NCBI RefSeq assembly: GCF_004339015.1
Contig: NZ_SMFQ01000005.1
Span: forward strand, 1-64,000
Direction: 5' to 3'
DNA from: Cocleimonas flava
GTDB taxonomy: Bacteria; Pseudomonadota; Gammaproteobacteria; Thiotrichales; Thiotrichaceae
DNA length: 64,000 bases
Part shown: positions 1-7,463 of the stretch, piece by piece
Layout: each line of letters begins with the position of its first letter
Position numbering within the stretch: position 1 is the stretch's first letter
The notes under the pieces: generated by a model
Database searches by the model: none
Told to the model about the DNA's origin: nothing
The model's input: only the letters and a program-made list of their open reading frames with translations
Program-made: the position numbers and the translations under genes

Positions 1-127
1 TTAACGCTTCTTTGATACCTTTAGTATTGTTTTCGACGTTAAAGAATTCTCCTATTGGACGAACAAATATATCCAATTGAGTTTTGCTGGTATCGGTTCC
101 TACATTGATTTCTTCTACTGTTTTCAT
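1..127 (-). CDS. IS110-family transposase, N-terminal fragment
   Basis: The first 42 codons of a DEDD-type recombinase run off the left edge of the window. The start reads MKTVEEINVGTDTSKTQLDI; the G-T-D-T-S-K-x-x-L-D pattern is the first acidic motif of the RuvC-like DEDD domain of IS110-family transposases. A GGAG lies about 11 bases before the ATG. IS110 enzymes move the element by RNA-guided recombination, using a bridge RNA encoded in the non-coding end next to the gene; the structured region at 153-316 lies where that RNA would be. Only the N-terminus is visible, so integrity and IS110 versus IS1111 subgroup cannot be decided. Confidence 0.85.
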   Translation of the reverse strand, partial: MKTVEEINVGTDTSKTQLDIFVRPIGEFFNVENNTKGIKEAL

Positions 128-152
128 GATAAGATGGACTCCGACTTGCTAT

Positions 153-316
153 ACGGGTTCTGAGACCCTGATGACTGTTCGAGTTATTATCTATAGAGTT
201 ATGTAGTGCTCACACTTGTTATCGGTATCTCTTGAAAAAGAGTAAGCCGTTGCTACATCGAGCTACTACATAATGGCCTTTAGCAGCTAACTAAAGGTGG
301 GTCTCAGTTTACCCGT
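153..316 (-). ncRNA. candidate IS110 bridge RNA
   Basis: This is the non-coding segment directly upstream of the transposase start, and it folds as nested stems. Outer stem: 153-168 pairs with 299-316 (ACGGGT with ACCCGT, TGAGACCC with GGGTCTCA). Arm 1: TTATGTAGTGCTC at about 198-210 pairs with GAGCTACTACATAA at 260-273 with one bulge, and carries a CTCTT-GAAA-AAGAG hairpin inside. Arm 2: CCTTTAG at about 278-284 pairs perfectly with CTAAAGG. Length (about 164 nt), position and the two-arm architecture match IS110 bridge RNAs. Strand is inferred from the transposase. Transcription and the guide loops are not shown by sequence alone. Confidence 0.6.
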
Positions 317-332
317 TCTTTAACTTTAGTAA

Positions 333-395
333 CCATACAAGTTGCTTAAGGCAGGGAACGCCAAAAGCAGGCGTCCCCTTAGCAAGGCGTTAGGC
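333..395 (+). other. integron attC site 1
   Basis: The site ends in GGCGTTAGGC (core GTTAGGC at 389-395). It folds as attC sites do: TTGCTTAAGG (342-351) pairs with CCTTAGCAA (377-385) with one bulge, and GGGAACGCC (354-362) pairs with GGCGTCCC (370-377). The 5' core is degenerate (ATACAAG rather than xxTAACAAG), and the IS110 left end lies within about 16 bases of it. The insertion may have disturbed this core. Confidence 0.75.
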
Positions 396-407
396 TAATA
401 AGAACTT

Positions 408-788
408 ATGATTTTATTTGACGAAAGCACAATCGATACACTGAATAGTTATTTCTCCAAAAAAGAAGAAACTGTATCTTCAGTTACTTTGATGTCCTGT
501 GGATTCTCAATTAATTTTATTTCTTTCCAAATAACATGTTATGAAAAGAGTGTTTTAACCTCATCTAATAAAAGTCATATATGGGATGGAGATAATCCTA
601 ATAAAGGACCTTGGGGTTCATTAGTGCGTCAACTTGCTGTTAATGCATATCTAAAAAGTTCTAAAATACTTTGTATCCAATTTGAAAGTGGTGATTATTT
701 GGATATTGAAACTACTGAAGGACAATATGAGTCTGTAATTATTGAATATCCTCCTGAAGGTGAAAATTTAGTTATGGATATTTATTAA
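408..788 (+). CDS. integron cassette protein, unknown function (126 aa)
   Basis: The gene fills the cassette between attC 1 and attC 2, on the same strand as the attC sites, as cassette genes do. The ATG lies 13 bases after the attC core. There is no clear Shine-Dalgarno sequence, which is common in cassettes. The product is soluble, with no signal peptide or membrane segment. It has a W-x-G-D motif near residue 59, a central helix (residues 68-80) and alternating beta strands with acidic residues at the end. I do not recognise the family. Base composition is more AT-rich than the core genes. Confidence 0.75.
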   Translation: MILFDESTIDTLNSYFSKKEETVSSVTLMSCGFSINFISFQITCYEKSVLTSSNKSHIWDGDNPNKGPWGSLVRQLAVNAYLKSSKILCIQFESGDYLDIETTEGQYESVIIEYPPEGENLVMDIY

Positions 789-795
789 TGAATAA

Positions 796-867
796 GCCTA
801 ACAAGTTACATCATCGGAAAATCAACTCGCTCGCGCTCGTCGTTTTCCGCTGTGTAAGGCGTTATGT
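796..867 (+). other. integron attC site 2
   Basis: It starts with GCCTAAC (796-802), the exact complement of the core GTTAGGC of attC 1, and ends with GTTATGT (861-867). A CGGAAAA / TTTTCCG stem encloses a loop rich in CGCTCG, with AAGTTACA / TGTGTAAGGCGTT at the base. This complementarity between one site's left core and the previous site's right core is the signature of a cassette boundary. Confidence 0.88.
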
Positions 868-882
868 TCTAAAACAAAATTG

Positions 883-909
883 AAAAAGTGCCTAAAAGTA
901 CGGGGGTGT
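883..909 (-). repeat. C6-T7 dispersed repeat, copy 1 (degenerate)
   Basis: Read on the minus strand: ACACCCCCGTACTTT, then TAGGCAC, then five T. It lies just inside cassette 2, between attC 2 and the cassette gene. The C-run is one base off consensus. Confidence 0.7.
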
Positions 910-952
910 GTTTTACAATTAATAAGAAAAGATCTTGCAAGTGGGGCTACTT

Positions 953-1237
953 ATGAAATGGGCAAAACGATTTGGCTTAGTTCTAATTATTTCAGTAATA
1001 GGTTATTTTCTCTTTTTACATGCTGGAATGAGTAGTGATCAAGACACAGTTTTAAAGTGGTACTACAAGCTAGAAATGATAATTGCAGGTATTTTTTGGT
1101 GGCCTGCCTATATTTATTTAGAGCTTAGAGAATTGCTTGGATACAAAACCAATATTCTAGGTTTTGAACTTTGGGTGTTTCAGCTTTTAGGGTACGCAGC
1201 AGTCTTTAAAATTTATGATTTATTTAAAAAAACATAA
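953..1237 (+). CDS. cassette-encoded small membrane protein (94 aa)
   Basis: Gene of the second complete cassette, between attC 2 and attC 3; its TAA stop lies inside the left core of attC 3. I chose the ATG at 953; a TTG 18 bases upstream is in frame, but neither start has a strong ribosome binding site. The product has a hydrophobic helix near residues 6-25, two further hydrophobic stretches (about 40-58 and 72-88), and ends in basic residues. It is probably an inner-membrane protein with two or three helices. No family recognised. Confidence 0.65.
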   Translation: MKWAKRFGLVLIISVIGYFLFLHAGMSSDQDTVLKWYYKLEMIIAGIFWWPAYIYLELRELLGYKTNILGFELWVFQLLGYAAVFKIYDLFKKT

Positions 1238-1316
1238 CAAGGCAATTAAACAATCGCACAACAAAAACACGTTGTGCTGGACTCGCTAACGCTCGCCGTT
1301 TATTGCGGCGTTATAT
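1232..1316 (+). other. integron attC site 3
   Basis: Left core ACATAAC (1232-1238) is complementary to the right core GTTATGT of attC 2. The right core is GTTATAT (1310-1316). Inside, GGCAATTAAAC pairs with GTTTATTGC, and GCACAAC pairs with GTTGTGC around AAAAACAC. The stop codon of the cassette 2 gene lies in the left core. Confidence 0.88.
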
Positions 1317-1326
1317 GTAAATACAC

Positions 1327-1743
1327 ATGAAACTCGAATATATAAATACAAATGACTTTGAATTAAATTGGAGATGGACACAAAAGAGCCATTGTCTAAT
1401 TCCCGAAGAAGATCTAATCAAAATAAAGCCGTTATCTGAAGCATGTTCAGAAAGTATTTATAAACAAACACCAGTGATTTCTGGCGTATCACAAGAAATT
1501 GATTGCAAAGAAACACCAATACTTTTCCTTACAAAGAATCTAGGAAAAGAAACGGTTTATGTTTCTTGGTCTAAAAACATTGCAGTACAAACAGATACTT
1601 TAACTTTAATAAAATATTTCAGTGACTTTTGTTACCCTTCTAGCGATGATGTAACTATTTGGCCTGTAAATAACTCTTGGTTATTGCAGTATAATCACTA
1701 TGAAACTATCACGTTTACTAAGCTAAACAATGAAATCATATAA
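1327..1743 (+). CDS. integron cassette protein, unknown function (138 aa)
   Basis: Third cassette gene, with its ATG 10 bases after the attC 3 core. The product is soluble, with no signal peptide. The N-terminal region, with an I-P-E-E-D-L-I-K-I-K-P-L stretch at about residues 25-36, reminds me of the DUF2947 family, but I cannot confirm that. The C-terminal half is predicted beta-rich with several Trp and Tyr residues. The stop codon overlaps a half attC (ATATAAC). AT-rich like the other cassette genes. Confidence 0.7.
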   Translation: MKLEYINTNDFELNWRWTQKSHCLIPEEDLIKIKPLSEACSESIYKQTPVISGVSQEIDCKETPILFLTKNLGKETVYVSWSKNIAVQTDTLTLIKYFSDFCYPSSDDVTIWPVNNSWLLQYNHYETITFTKLNNEII

Positions 1744-1750
1744 CAAGTGA
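1738..1750 (+). other. half attC site at the end of the cassette array
   Basis: ATATAACAAG is complementary to the right core of attC 3 (GTTATAT), so it is the left core of the site that should close cassette 3. No partner core ending GGCGTT is visible downstream. A 9-base inverted repeat (ACCTTTTAG at 1767-1775 and CTAAAAGGT at 1825-1833) lies in the following spacer and may be part of a decayed site. Confidence 0.55.
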
Positions 1751-1927
1751 CTGTGGTTTCAAGTCAACCTTTTAGGTATTTTTGAAATAAACATTACTGC
1801 GTTTATTTTAGGGTTCTAAACACACTAAAAGGTGAAAACTTTGATTAGTGATATACTAGATCTAATCGCCATTTTCGGTCTTTAAAACTCTTGGGATAGA
1901 TTGAATATCAACTTTAATAGCAGTGTA

Positions 1928-2674
1928 ATGCAAAACTATTGTAGCAACAGGCTATTAGTGAATAGACTTATTCCGATTATCATTACGCTTATATTATGCC
2001 TTTTCACTAACACTATATCTGCTGAGCAAAGCACTCTACTGTTTAAAAATAAAGATGTCAGCATATACAAGGACAGAGCTTATTATAATGGTATAGCGTT
2101 ATATGATGCCGCAAAAGACCTTGAGCGTTTAACTCTGCAAGAAGCTACGGATGATTGTCCTGTTAACTATACCTATTATTATCACCCGCTTTCATTAGTC
2201 GGTAATTACTATAGTTATGAGTCAGGTGAGTTTGGCGTTTTAGCCTGCGGCACTCCGGGTGGCTCCTCAAAGATTGTAACGATAAACCTTGCTGATTATA
2301 AAGACGTTTCTTTAACGGATATATTCACTCAGGAGAGTATTCTCAAAGCGCTTAGTGAGGATCAGTGGGTTAAAAAAATTCTAAAAGAAACAAAGAACAA
2401 CTTCGAACCTATCTTATCGTTTGACGCTTTTATCGAGAGTATCAATACCCTGAGTAATGACCGGTTTAGCCCAAATAGTTTTGCTGTTTTAAACTACGAT
2501 AAAAAAAACAACAAAGCCGCTGTAAGATTAGTTGGGCAGCGATATATGGGTTACAACCATTTTAAGCATGTAGAATTAGGCTTATTACTAGAACCCAAAG
2601 ACCCATTTAAATACGATTTAGAAAATAGCACTTATTTTACTTTGCATGCTTTTAAAAATAATCTTACTGATTGA
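1928..2674 (+). CDS. secreted protein of unknown function
   Basis: The product has a clear Sec signal peptide: basic start, hydrophobic core LIPIIITLILCLF, and likely cleavage after TISA. The mature part is about 220 residues, rich in Tyr, with two cysteines (in DDCPVNYTYYYHP and VLACGTPGG) that could form a disulfide. It is probably periplasmic. I chose the ATG at 1928. An in-frame TTG at 1901 follows GGGATAGA and could instead be the start, giving a longer basic leader. No family recognised. It lies just beyond the cassette array, so it could be accessory. Confidence 0.65.
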   Translation: MQNYCSNRLLVNRLIPIIITLILCLFTNTISAEQSTLLFKNKDVSIYKDRAYYNGIALYDAAKDLERLTLQEATDDCPVNYTYYYHPLSLVGNYYSYESGEFGVLACGTPGGSSKIVTINLADYKDVSLTDIFTQESILKALSEDQWVKKILKETKNNFEPILSFDAFIESINTLSNDRFSPNSFAVLNYDKKNNKAAVRLVGQRYMGYNHFKHVELGLLLEPKDPFKYDLENSTYFTLHAFKNNLTD

Positions 2675-2903
2675 AAGCCTTTGCTGTCGTTTCACTCAAA
2701 TAATATTATTAATTCGCTAAAAATATTCATTTTTAATAGCTACAGTTTTACTAAGTGGTTTTTTAAATGAAGCCGCAAAATCTTAATAACTAAGCTAAGA
2801 AAGCTAACAAACCTCATGCCATAAAGTTAAAGGCATTTTAAGTTATAAAAAAGACTCTCCCCTATTAATAAAACATAGCTAGCACTTTTGTGTTGTTAGA
2901 TTA

Positions 2904-3119
2904 TTACACCCGCTCACTGTAAACCGTTGTTAATACAGAAAACATTCCAGCGATATCGTATTTATTCCAGAGTTTCTCGTGGAAATAGAACACTACTGTG
3001 TTGACTGCGGGTTCGATAAGAGCGACCGCCCCGCCGATAACAGCGCTACCGGTAATTAGGTATGCGACTAAGAATGCCGTTGAAAAGTGAACGATGGCAA
3101 ATGTGATTGTTTTTAACAT
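2904..3119 (-). CDS. DUF2061 membrane protein, Fur-controlled
   Basis: A 71-residue protein starting MLKTITFAIVHFSTAF, with two hydrophobic segments and the F-Y-F-H-E-K-L-W-N motif of DUF2061 membrane proteins. The start is fixed by GGAG 8 bases upstream of the ATG at 3119; a longer reading frame upstream has no ribosome binding site and would run across the Fur box. Function of the family is unknown. The Fur box 27 bases before the start implies expression under iron limitation. Confidence 0.8.
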   Translation of the reverse strand: MLKTITFAIVHFSTAFLVAYLITGSAVIGGAVALIEPAVNTVVFYFHEKLWNKYDIAGMFSVLTTVYSERV

Positions 3120-3145
3120 GATTATCTCCAAATGTGTTTTGATGG

Positions 3146-3164
3146 TTAAATGATAATCATTCTC
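3146..3164 (-). promoter_or_regulatory. Fur box
   Basis: TTAAATGATAATCATTCTC matches 15 of 19 positions of the Fur consensus GATAATGATAATCATTATC, with the central ATGATAATCAT palindrome intact. It lies 27 bases upstream of the DUF2061 start, where Fur would block RNA polymerase. Confidence 0.75.
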
Positions 3165-3428
3165 GTTCGATTTTTTAAATGAATTATAATGAATGTATTG
3201 ATAGTAAAAAGCTATCGATACATATTTACAGATTAAGCTATCAAACAAAAATATATTTATTCGCATGCATTTACGTATTTGCTCAATATACTTAAATGAT
3301 CATGATGATTTTTTGGTTGTTTATAGCCTCATACTTGTCTTATAACGATCACAGTATGCTTACCTATAACTGCCAATAGATTATGGCGGTGTTATGCTTA
3401 AAACTATCTATAGATAAGGAGCTATCAA

Positions 3429-4088
3429 ATGAAATTGTTAATTTTTTTGGGTACTGTTCGAGATAGTACTCCACCCAAACCAGCACGACTCGGTGATCGG
3501 GTTGCAAAAGCCTGTCTCGATTGTTTGCATTCACGTTTCGACAAGCATGAGGTAGAGTTAATCGATGCTTTGGATTATCCGCTGGATGATGTTTTTAAAC
3601 CTCATTTTGCATACGCAAGTAGCAAAGCTCCACCTGCCCTTAATGATCTGGCAAGCAAAATTGAATCTGCCGATGGTTTTATTATGATCAGCCCGGAATA
3701 TAACCATTCCATGAGCCCTGCTCTGGCAAATTTATTAAACCATTTTGGTAGTTCTTTATTCTCTTACAAGCCCAGTGCAATCGTTACCTATTCTGCGGGT
3801 CAATGGGGTGGTTTAAGAGCAGCCATTGGGATGCGCACGTTTCTTTCTGAGCTTGGTTGTCTTCCTGTTTCGTCGATGATTCACGTACCTAAAGCACAAG
3901 AGGTCTTCGATGCAGATGGATCTGCACTTGCGGAGATTGATATTGCCTCCTGGTTTGACTATTTTGACCGGACCTTCAATCAGTTGCTTTGGTGGGCCAA
4001 GGCGACAAAAAAACACAGAGCTGAAGTTGATCCGCACACACTAATCAAGAGTTTCAATACCGATCCGTCAGAGCGCAATGCACCCTGA
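3429..4088 (+). CDS. NADPH-dependent FMN reductase family protein
   Basis: Flavodoxin-fold oxidoreductase of 219 residues. The N-terminal beta strand and phosphate loop read LIFLGTVRDST. The family motif SPEYNHSMSPALANLLNHF lies at about residues 98-116, followed by AGQWGGLRA, which contacts the flavin. Such enzymes reduce FMN, quinones or azo and nitro compounds with NAD(P)H in the cytoplasm; the substrate cannot be told from sequence. The start is supported by AAGGAG 6 bases upstream. It appears to be a single-gene unit. Confidence 0.85.
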   Translation: MKLLIFLGTVRDSTPPKPARLGDRVAKACLDCLHSRFDKHEVELIDALDYPLDDVFKPHFAYASSKAPPALNDLASKIESADGFIMISPEYNHSMSPALANLLNHFGSSLFSYKPSAIVTYSAGQWGGLRAAIGMRTFLSELGCLPVSSMIHVPKAQEVFDADGSALAEIDIASWFDYFDRTFNQLLWWAKATKKHRAEVDPHTLIKSFNTDPSERNAP

Positions 4089-4260
4089 TAGTCTTCAAGT
4101 GACTATTACGTGATTTATCGACGATATTTGTATGCGATATTTCCTTTATAGATGAAATAGCTATAATCTCCACCTACTCGCTGATTGGCAGTTTCTAACT
4201 CGTTTAGTTGCCTAAAGCTTTACCCTACTTCCTATAGAAAACGACTTCGGAAATCCCCCA

Positions 4261-6450
4261 ATGGAAATCAACGTTAACTTTCTCGATAACCTCAGACTTG
4301 AAGCCAAGTTTGATGATTTTACTGTGATTGCAGATCAGCCTATACGCTATAAAGGCGATGGTTCAGCTCCGGGTCCTTTTGATTACTTTCTGGTTTCTTC
4401 TGCGCTATGTGCGGCATATTTTGTGAAGTTGTATTGTGAGACTCGCGATATATCAACGGAAAATATCAAGCTATCGCAAAACAATATTGTTGATCCTGAA
4501 AACCGCTATAACCAGATTTTTAAGATTCAGGTTGAATTGCCCGAAGATATTTCTGATAAGGATCGTCAGGGAATTTTGAGATCAATTGAACGCTGTTCGG
4601 TTAAACGGGTAATACAGAATAACCCGGGGTTCGAGATTGAATCGGTTGAGAATCTTGCAGAAGATGCGCAGGCGATGTTGATGGCACAGCCTGAAGGTGA
4701 TGCGAATACTTTTATATTAGGTAAAGATTTACCCTTAGAACAAACCATCTCCAATATGACGGGGATTCTGGCTGATCTGGGAATGAAAATTGAGATCGCT
4801 TCATGGCGTAATATCGTACCCCATGTTTGGTCATTACATATTCGCGATGCCGCCTCACCGATGTGCTTCACCAATGGCAAAGGTGCTACCAAAGAGAGTG
4901 CACTTTGTTCAGCATTGGGTGAGTTTATCGAGCGTTTGAACTGTAATTTCTTTTACAACGATCAATATTTTGGAGATGAAATAGCGAACAGCGATTTCGT
5001 CCATTACCCTAATGAGAAATGGTTTAAACCGGGACCAAACGACGAATTACCTTCAGACATTCTGGATGAGTATTGCTTAGAGATTTTTAACCCTGATGGA
5101 GAGCTAAGTAGCTCCAATCTGATCGACACCAATTCTGGCAATGCGGAACGCGGCATTTGCTCTATTCCATACACGCGCCATTCTGATGGTGAGACAGTGT
5201 ATTTCCCTTCAAACCTGATTGAGAACTTGTACTTAAGTAATGGCATGAGTGCGGGCAATAATCTGCCCGAGGCGCAAGTACAATGTTTGTCAGAAATTTT
5301 TGAGCGTGCTGTCAAAAAACAAATCATTGAAGAAGAAATCGCCTTGCCGGATGTTCCCGAGCAGGTCTTAAACAAATACCCTAGCATTGTTGAAGGCATT
5401 CAAGCACTGGAAGCACAGGGTTTTCCTGTCGTTGTTAAAGATGCATCCTTAGGGGGACAATTCCCTGTGATGTGCGTGACCTTGATGAACCCAAGAACCG
5501 GCGGCGTATTTGCCTCTTTCGGTGCGCATCCCAGTTTTGAAGTCGCTCTAGAACGCAGCCTTACCGAATTACTACAAGGTCGCAGTTTCGAAGGCTTAAA
5601 TGATGTACCACCCCCCACCTTTAACAGCCTTGCGGTGCAAGAGTCTGAAAACTTTGTTGAGCACTTTATCGATTCAACGGGGGTTATTTCGTGGCGCTTC
5701 TTTAGTGCGAAACATGATTATGAATTCTGCGAATGGGATTTTTCTGGCAGTAATCAGGAAGAATGCGATAGCTTGTTTGGTATTTTAGAAAGCATTGGCA
5801 AAGAGTCGTATATCGCCGTGTTTGATGAGCTTGGTGCAACAGCCTGCCGTATTTTAGTACCGGATTATTCAGAGGTTTATCCGGTCGAAGATTTAATCTG
5901 GGATAACACCAATAAAGCGTTAGATTATCGCGAAGATATCCTGAACATTCATGCCTTGAGTGAGGATGCACTCATCACACTTAAAGAGCGTCTAGAAGAC
6001 AGTCAGCTCGATAACTATACCGATATCAAAACACTGATAGGTATCGAGTTTGATGAAAACACAGTCTGGGGACAATTGACGATTCTTGAACTGAAGATCC
6101 TTATTTGTCTTGCAATAGGTGATCTTGAAGAAGCTATCGAACTGGTCGGCGACTTCCTGCAATTTAACGACAATACCGTAGAACGTGGTTTATTCTATCA
6201 GGCAATTCACGCTGCGCTTGAGATTTCATTAGACGACGAAATGGAACTTGATGACTTTATTGTTAACCTGACAAGAATGTTTGGCGAAGAAACAATGAGT
6301 AATGTTGTAGGCTCGATTACTGGTGAAGTAACCTTCTATGGACTCACTAAAACCAATATGCAGCTCGAAGATTTAGACAGACACCTGAAGTTAATTGAGA
6401 GTTATAAGAAACTCCATCAGGCGCGTGCCGCAAAAGCGTCAATCGCTTAA
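4261..6450 (+). CDS. ycaO: OsmC-YcaO fusion protein, RimO accessory type
   Basis: 729 residues in three parts. Residues 1-135 form an OsmC-like domain with both redox cysteines (C50 in SSALCAAYF, C112 in IERCSVKR), so it may reduce hydroperoxides. Residues 150-560 form a YcaO domain close to E. coli YcaO: FTNGKGATKESALCSALGEF at about 203-222 holds the ATP/Mg-binding glutamates, and RGICSIPYTR, NGMSAGN and FASFGAHPSF are conserved. The rest is the helical tail. E. coli YcaO assists RimO in methylthiolation of ribosomal protein S12; the same role is inferred here. No peptide or dehydrogenase gene of an azoline pathway lies nearby, which argues against natural-product synthesis. The fusion pairs S12 modification with a thiol peroxidase-like module. 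Confidence 0.88.
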   Translation: MEINVNFLDNLRLEAKFDDFTVIADQPIRYKGDGSAPGPFDYFLVSSALCAAYFVKLYCETRDISTENIKLSQNNIVDPENRYNQIFKIQVELPEDISDKDRQGILRSIERCSVKRVIQNNPGFEIESVENLAEDAQAMLMAQPEGDANTFILGKDLPLEQTISNMTGILADLGMKIEIASWRNIVPHVWSLHIRDAASPMCFTNGKGATKESALCSALGEFIERLNCNFFYNDQYFGDEIANSDFVHYPNEKWFKPGPNDELPSDILDEYCLEIFNPDGELSSSNLIDTNSGNAERGICSIPYTRHSDGETVYFPSNLIENLYLSNGMSAGNNLPEAQVQCLSEIFERAVKKQIIEEEIALPDVPEQVLNKYPSIVEGIQALEAQGFPVVVKDASLGGQFPVMCVTLMNPRTGGVFASFGAHPSFEVALERSLTELLQGRSFEGLNDVPPPTFNSLAVQESENFVEHFIDSTGVISWRFFSAKHDYEFCEWDFSGSNQEECDSLFGILESIGKESYIAVFDELGATACRILVPDYSEVYPVEDLIWDNTNKALDYREDILNIHALSEDALITLKERLEDSQLDNYTDIKTLIGIEFDENTVWGQLTILELKILICLAIGDLEEAIELVGDFLQFNDNTVERGLFYQAIHAALEISLDDEMELDDFIVNLTRMFGEETMSNVVGSITGEVTFYGLTKTNMQLEDLDRHLKLIESYKKLHQARAAKASIA

Positions 6451-6456
6451 GTTTAA

Positions 6457-7044
6457 TCAGGTTTTATGCGTAGAAAAATTTAAGTCTGTGATGGCTTTGA
6501 TAATTTCAGGGTCATCAAAATTTCTGCCACCAATGGCAAAATAGGCGATTTCGCCTTTGGGGTTGATAATGAATGTCGTAGGTAATCCCCTGACCTTCCA
6601 GCTTTTCATTAGCGATCCGTCTTCGTTAAAAAGTACCGTAAACTCTGGCGTGGGATCGAGTTCTGCCATGAAGGCGAACACTGCATCGTCGTCTTCACCA
6701 ATATCTACTGCCAATACTTCTACGTTTTTATCTTTTGTTGATTGGTGCAAGCGTCCTAATGAAGCCATCTCTTTGCGACAAGGAGGACACCAGGTCGCCC
6801 AGAAGTTAACCACCACAGTTTTACCTTTAAGGTCTTTTAAATCGGTGGTTTCCTCATCCATATCCTGCAACTTTAAAGCTGGCGCCATAATCGATTGTTT
6901 TACAGGCGTGAGCTTTTGAATTAAGGTTTTTTCATCTGCGCTAACGCCATTAACAGTCGTCAACGTCATGATGATGAGCAAAGGTATTGCTAATCGCGTT
7001 AAGGATATTCCAGATTTGGCTTTAACTTGGCGACGTTCGAACAC
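6457..7044 (-). CDS. TlpA-like thiol-disulfide oxidoreductase
   Basis: 195 residues, exported or membrane-anchored thioredoxin fold. The N-terminal signal/anchor (residues 17-36) is followed by an AhpC/TSA-TlpA domain with WCPPC (active-site cysteines 86 and 89) and the cis-Pro loop RGLPTTF. Proteins of this type reduce disulfides in the periplasm, for example in cytochrome c maturation. The GTG start is favoured because GGAG lies 6 bases upstream. It converges on ycaO with a 6-base gap. Confidence 0.85.
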   Translation of the reverse strand: MFERRQVKAKSGISLTRLAIPLLIIMTLTTVNGVSADEKTLIQKLTPVKQSIMAPALKLQDMDEETTDLKDLKGKTVVVNFWATWCPPCRKEMASLGRLHQSTKDKNVEVLAVDIGEDDDAVFAFMAELDPTPEFTVLFNEDGSLMKSWKVRGLPTTFIINPKGEIAYFAIGGRNFDDPEIIKAITDLNFSTHKT

Positions 7045-7463
7045 ATCAAACTCCAGACAATTTTATTGTGGTTAAGATTTTTGTTAATACTTTCGTAAAC
7101 ACATTTGTTAATACTACAGTTGCTGATGCTTCAATCACTTATTATTGCTCAGATTTGTCATTACTCAATTTCAGTTTTATTAAAACATAAAAACTAACGA
7201 GGATGATAAGACACAATATCATATCTTTTTACTGTGCTTGTTTTGTATATTTGTTTGGTGTTGATGAGTTAAGTTGATTAGCTAAGAGAGTTTAGCCGAG
7301 TTGATTTTTAACAGCAGTCGAAAGCCACCCCCTACTTTGGGGCACTTTTTTTAAGACTGACACTAGAATGTATCAGTCTTAATTTTTATATAAGTTTGTT
7401 TAAAACCTTGTTTAAGCGTTTATTTCAAAGTTATTGTAAACGTGATTTTCAACGCGAATATAA
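7045..7463. other. intergenic region, 419 bases
   Basis: AT-rich spacer upstream of the TlpA-like gene. It holds repeat copy 2 at 7321-7352. I see no other gene, RNA or terminator in it. Confidence 0.6.
7321..7352 (+). repeat. C6-T7 dispersed repeat, copy 2
   Basis: AAAGCCACCCCCTACTTT, then GGGGCAC, then seven T. CCCC/GGGG and AAAG/CTTT can pair, so this copy resembles an intrinsic terminator, but it points against both neighbouring minus-strand genes. Confidence 0.85.

Noticed and set aside
3120-3266. N-terminal extension of the DUF2061 frame.
   Set aside because: It reads through the Fur box and promoter region; GGAG before 3119 fixes the shorter start.
5604-5622. CCACCCCCCACCTTT resembles the repeat core.
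   Set aside because: Inside ycaO and explained by a conserved P-P-P-T-F stretch; no T-run follows.
4261-7044. Azoline-modified peptide (TOMM) cluster around YcaO.
   Set aside because: No precursor peptide, cyclodehydratase partner or dehydrogenase nearby; the protein matches the housekeeping RimO-accessory YcaO.
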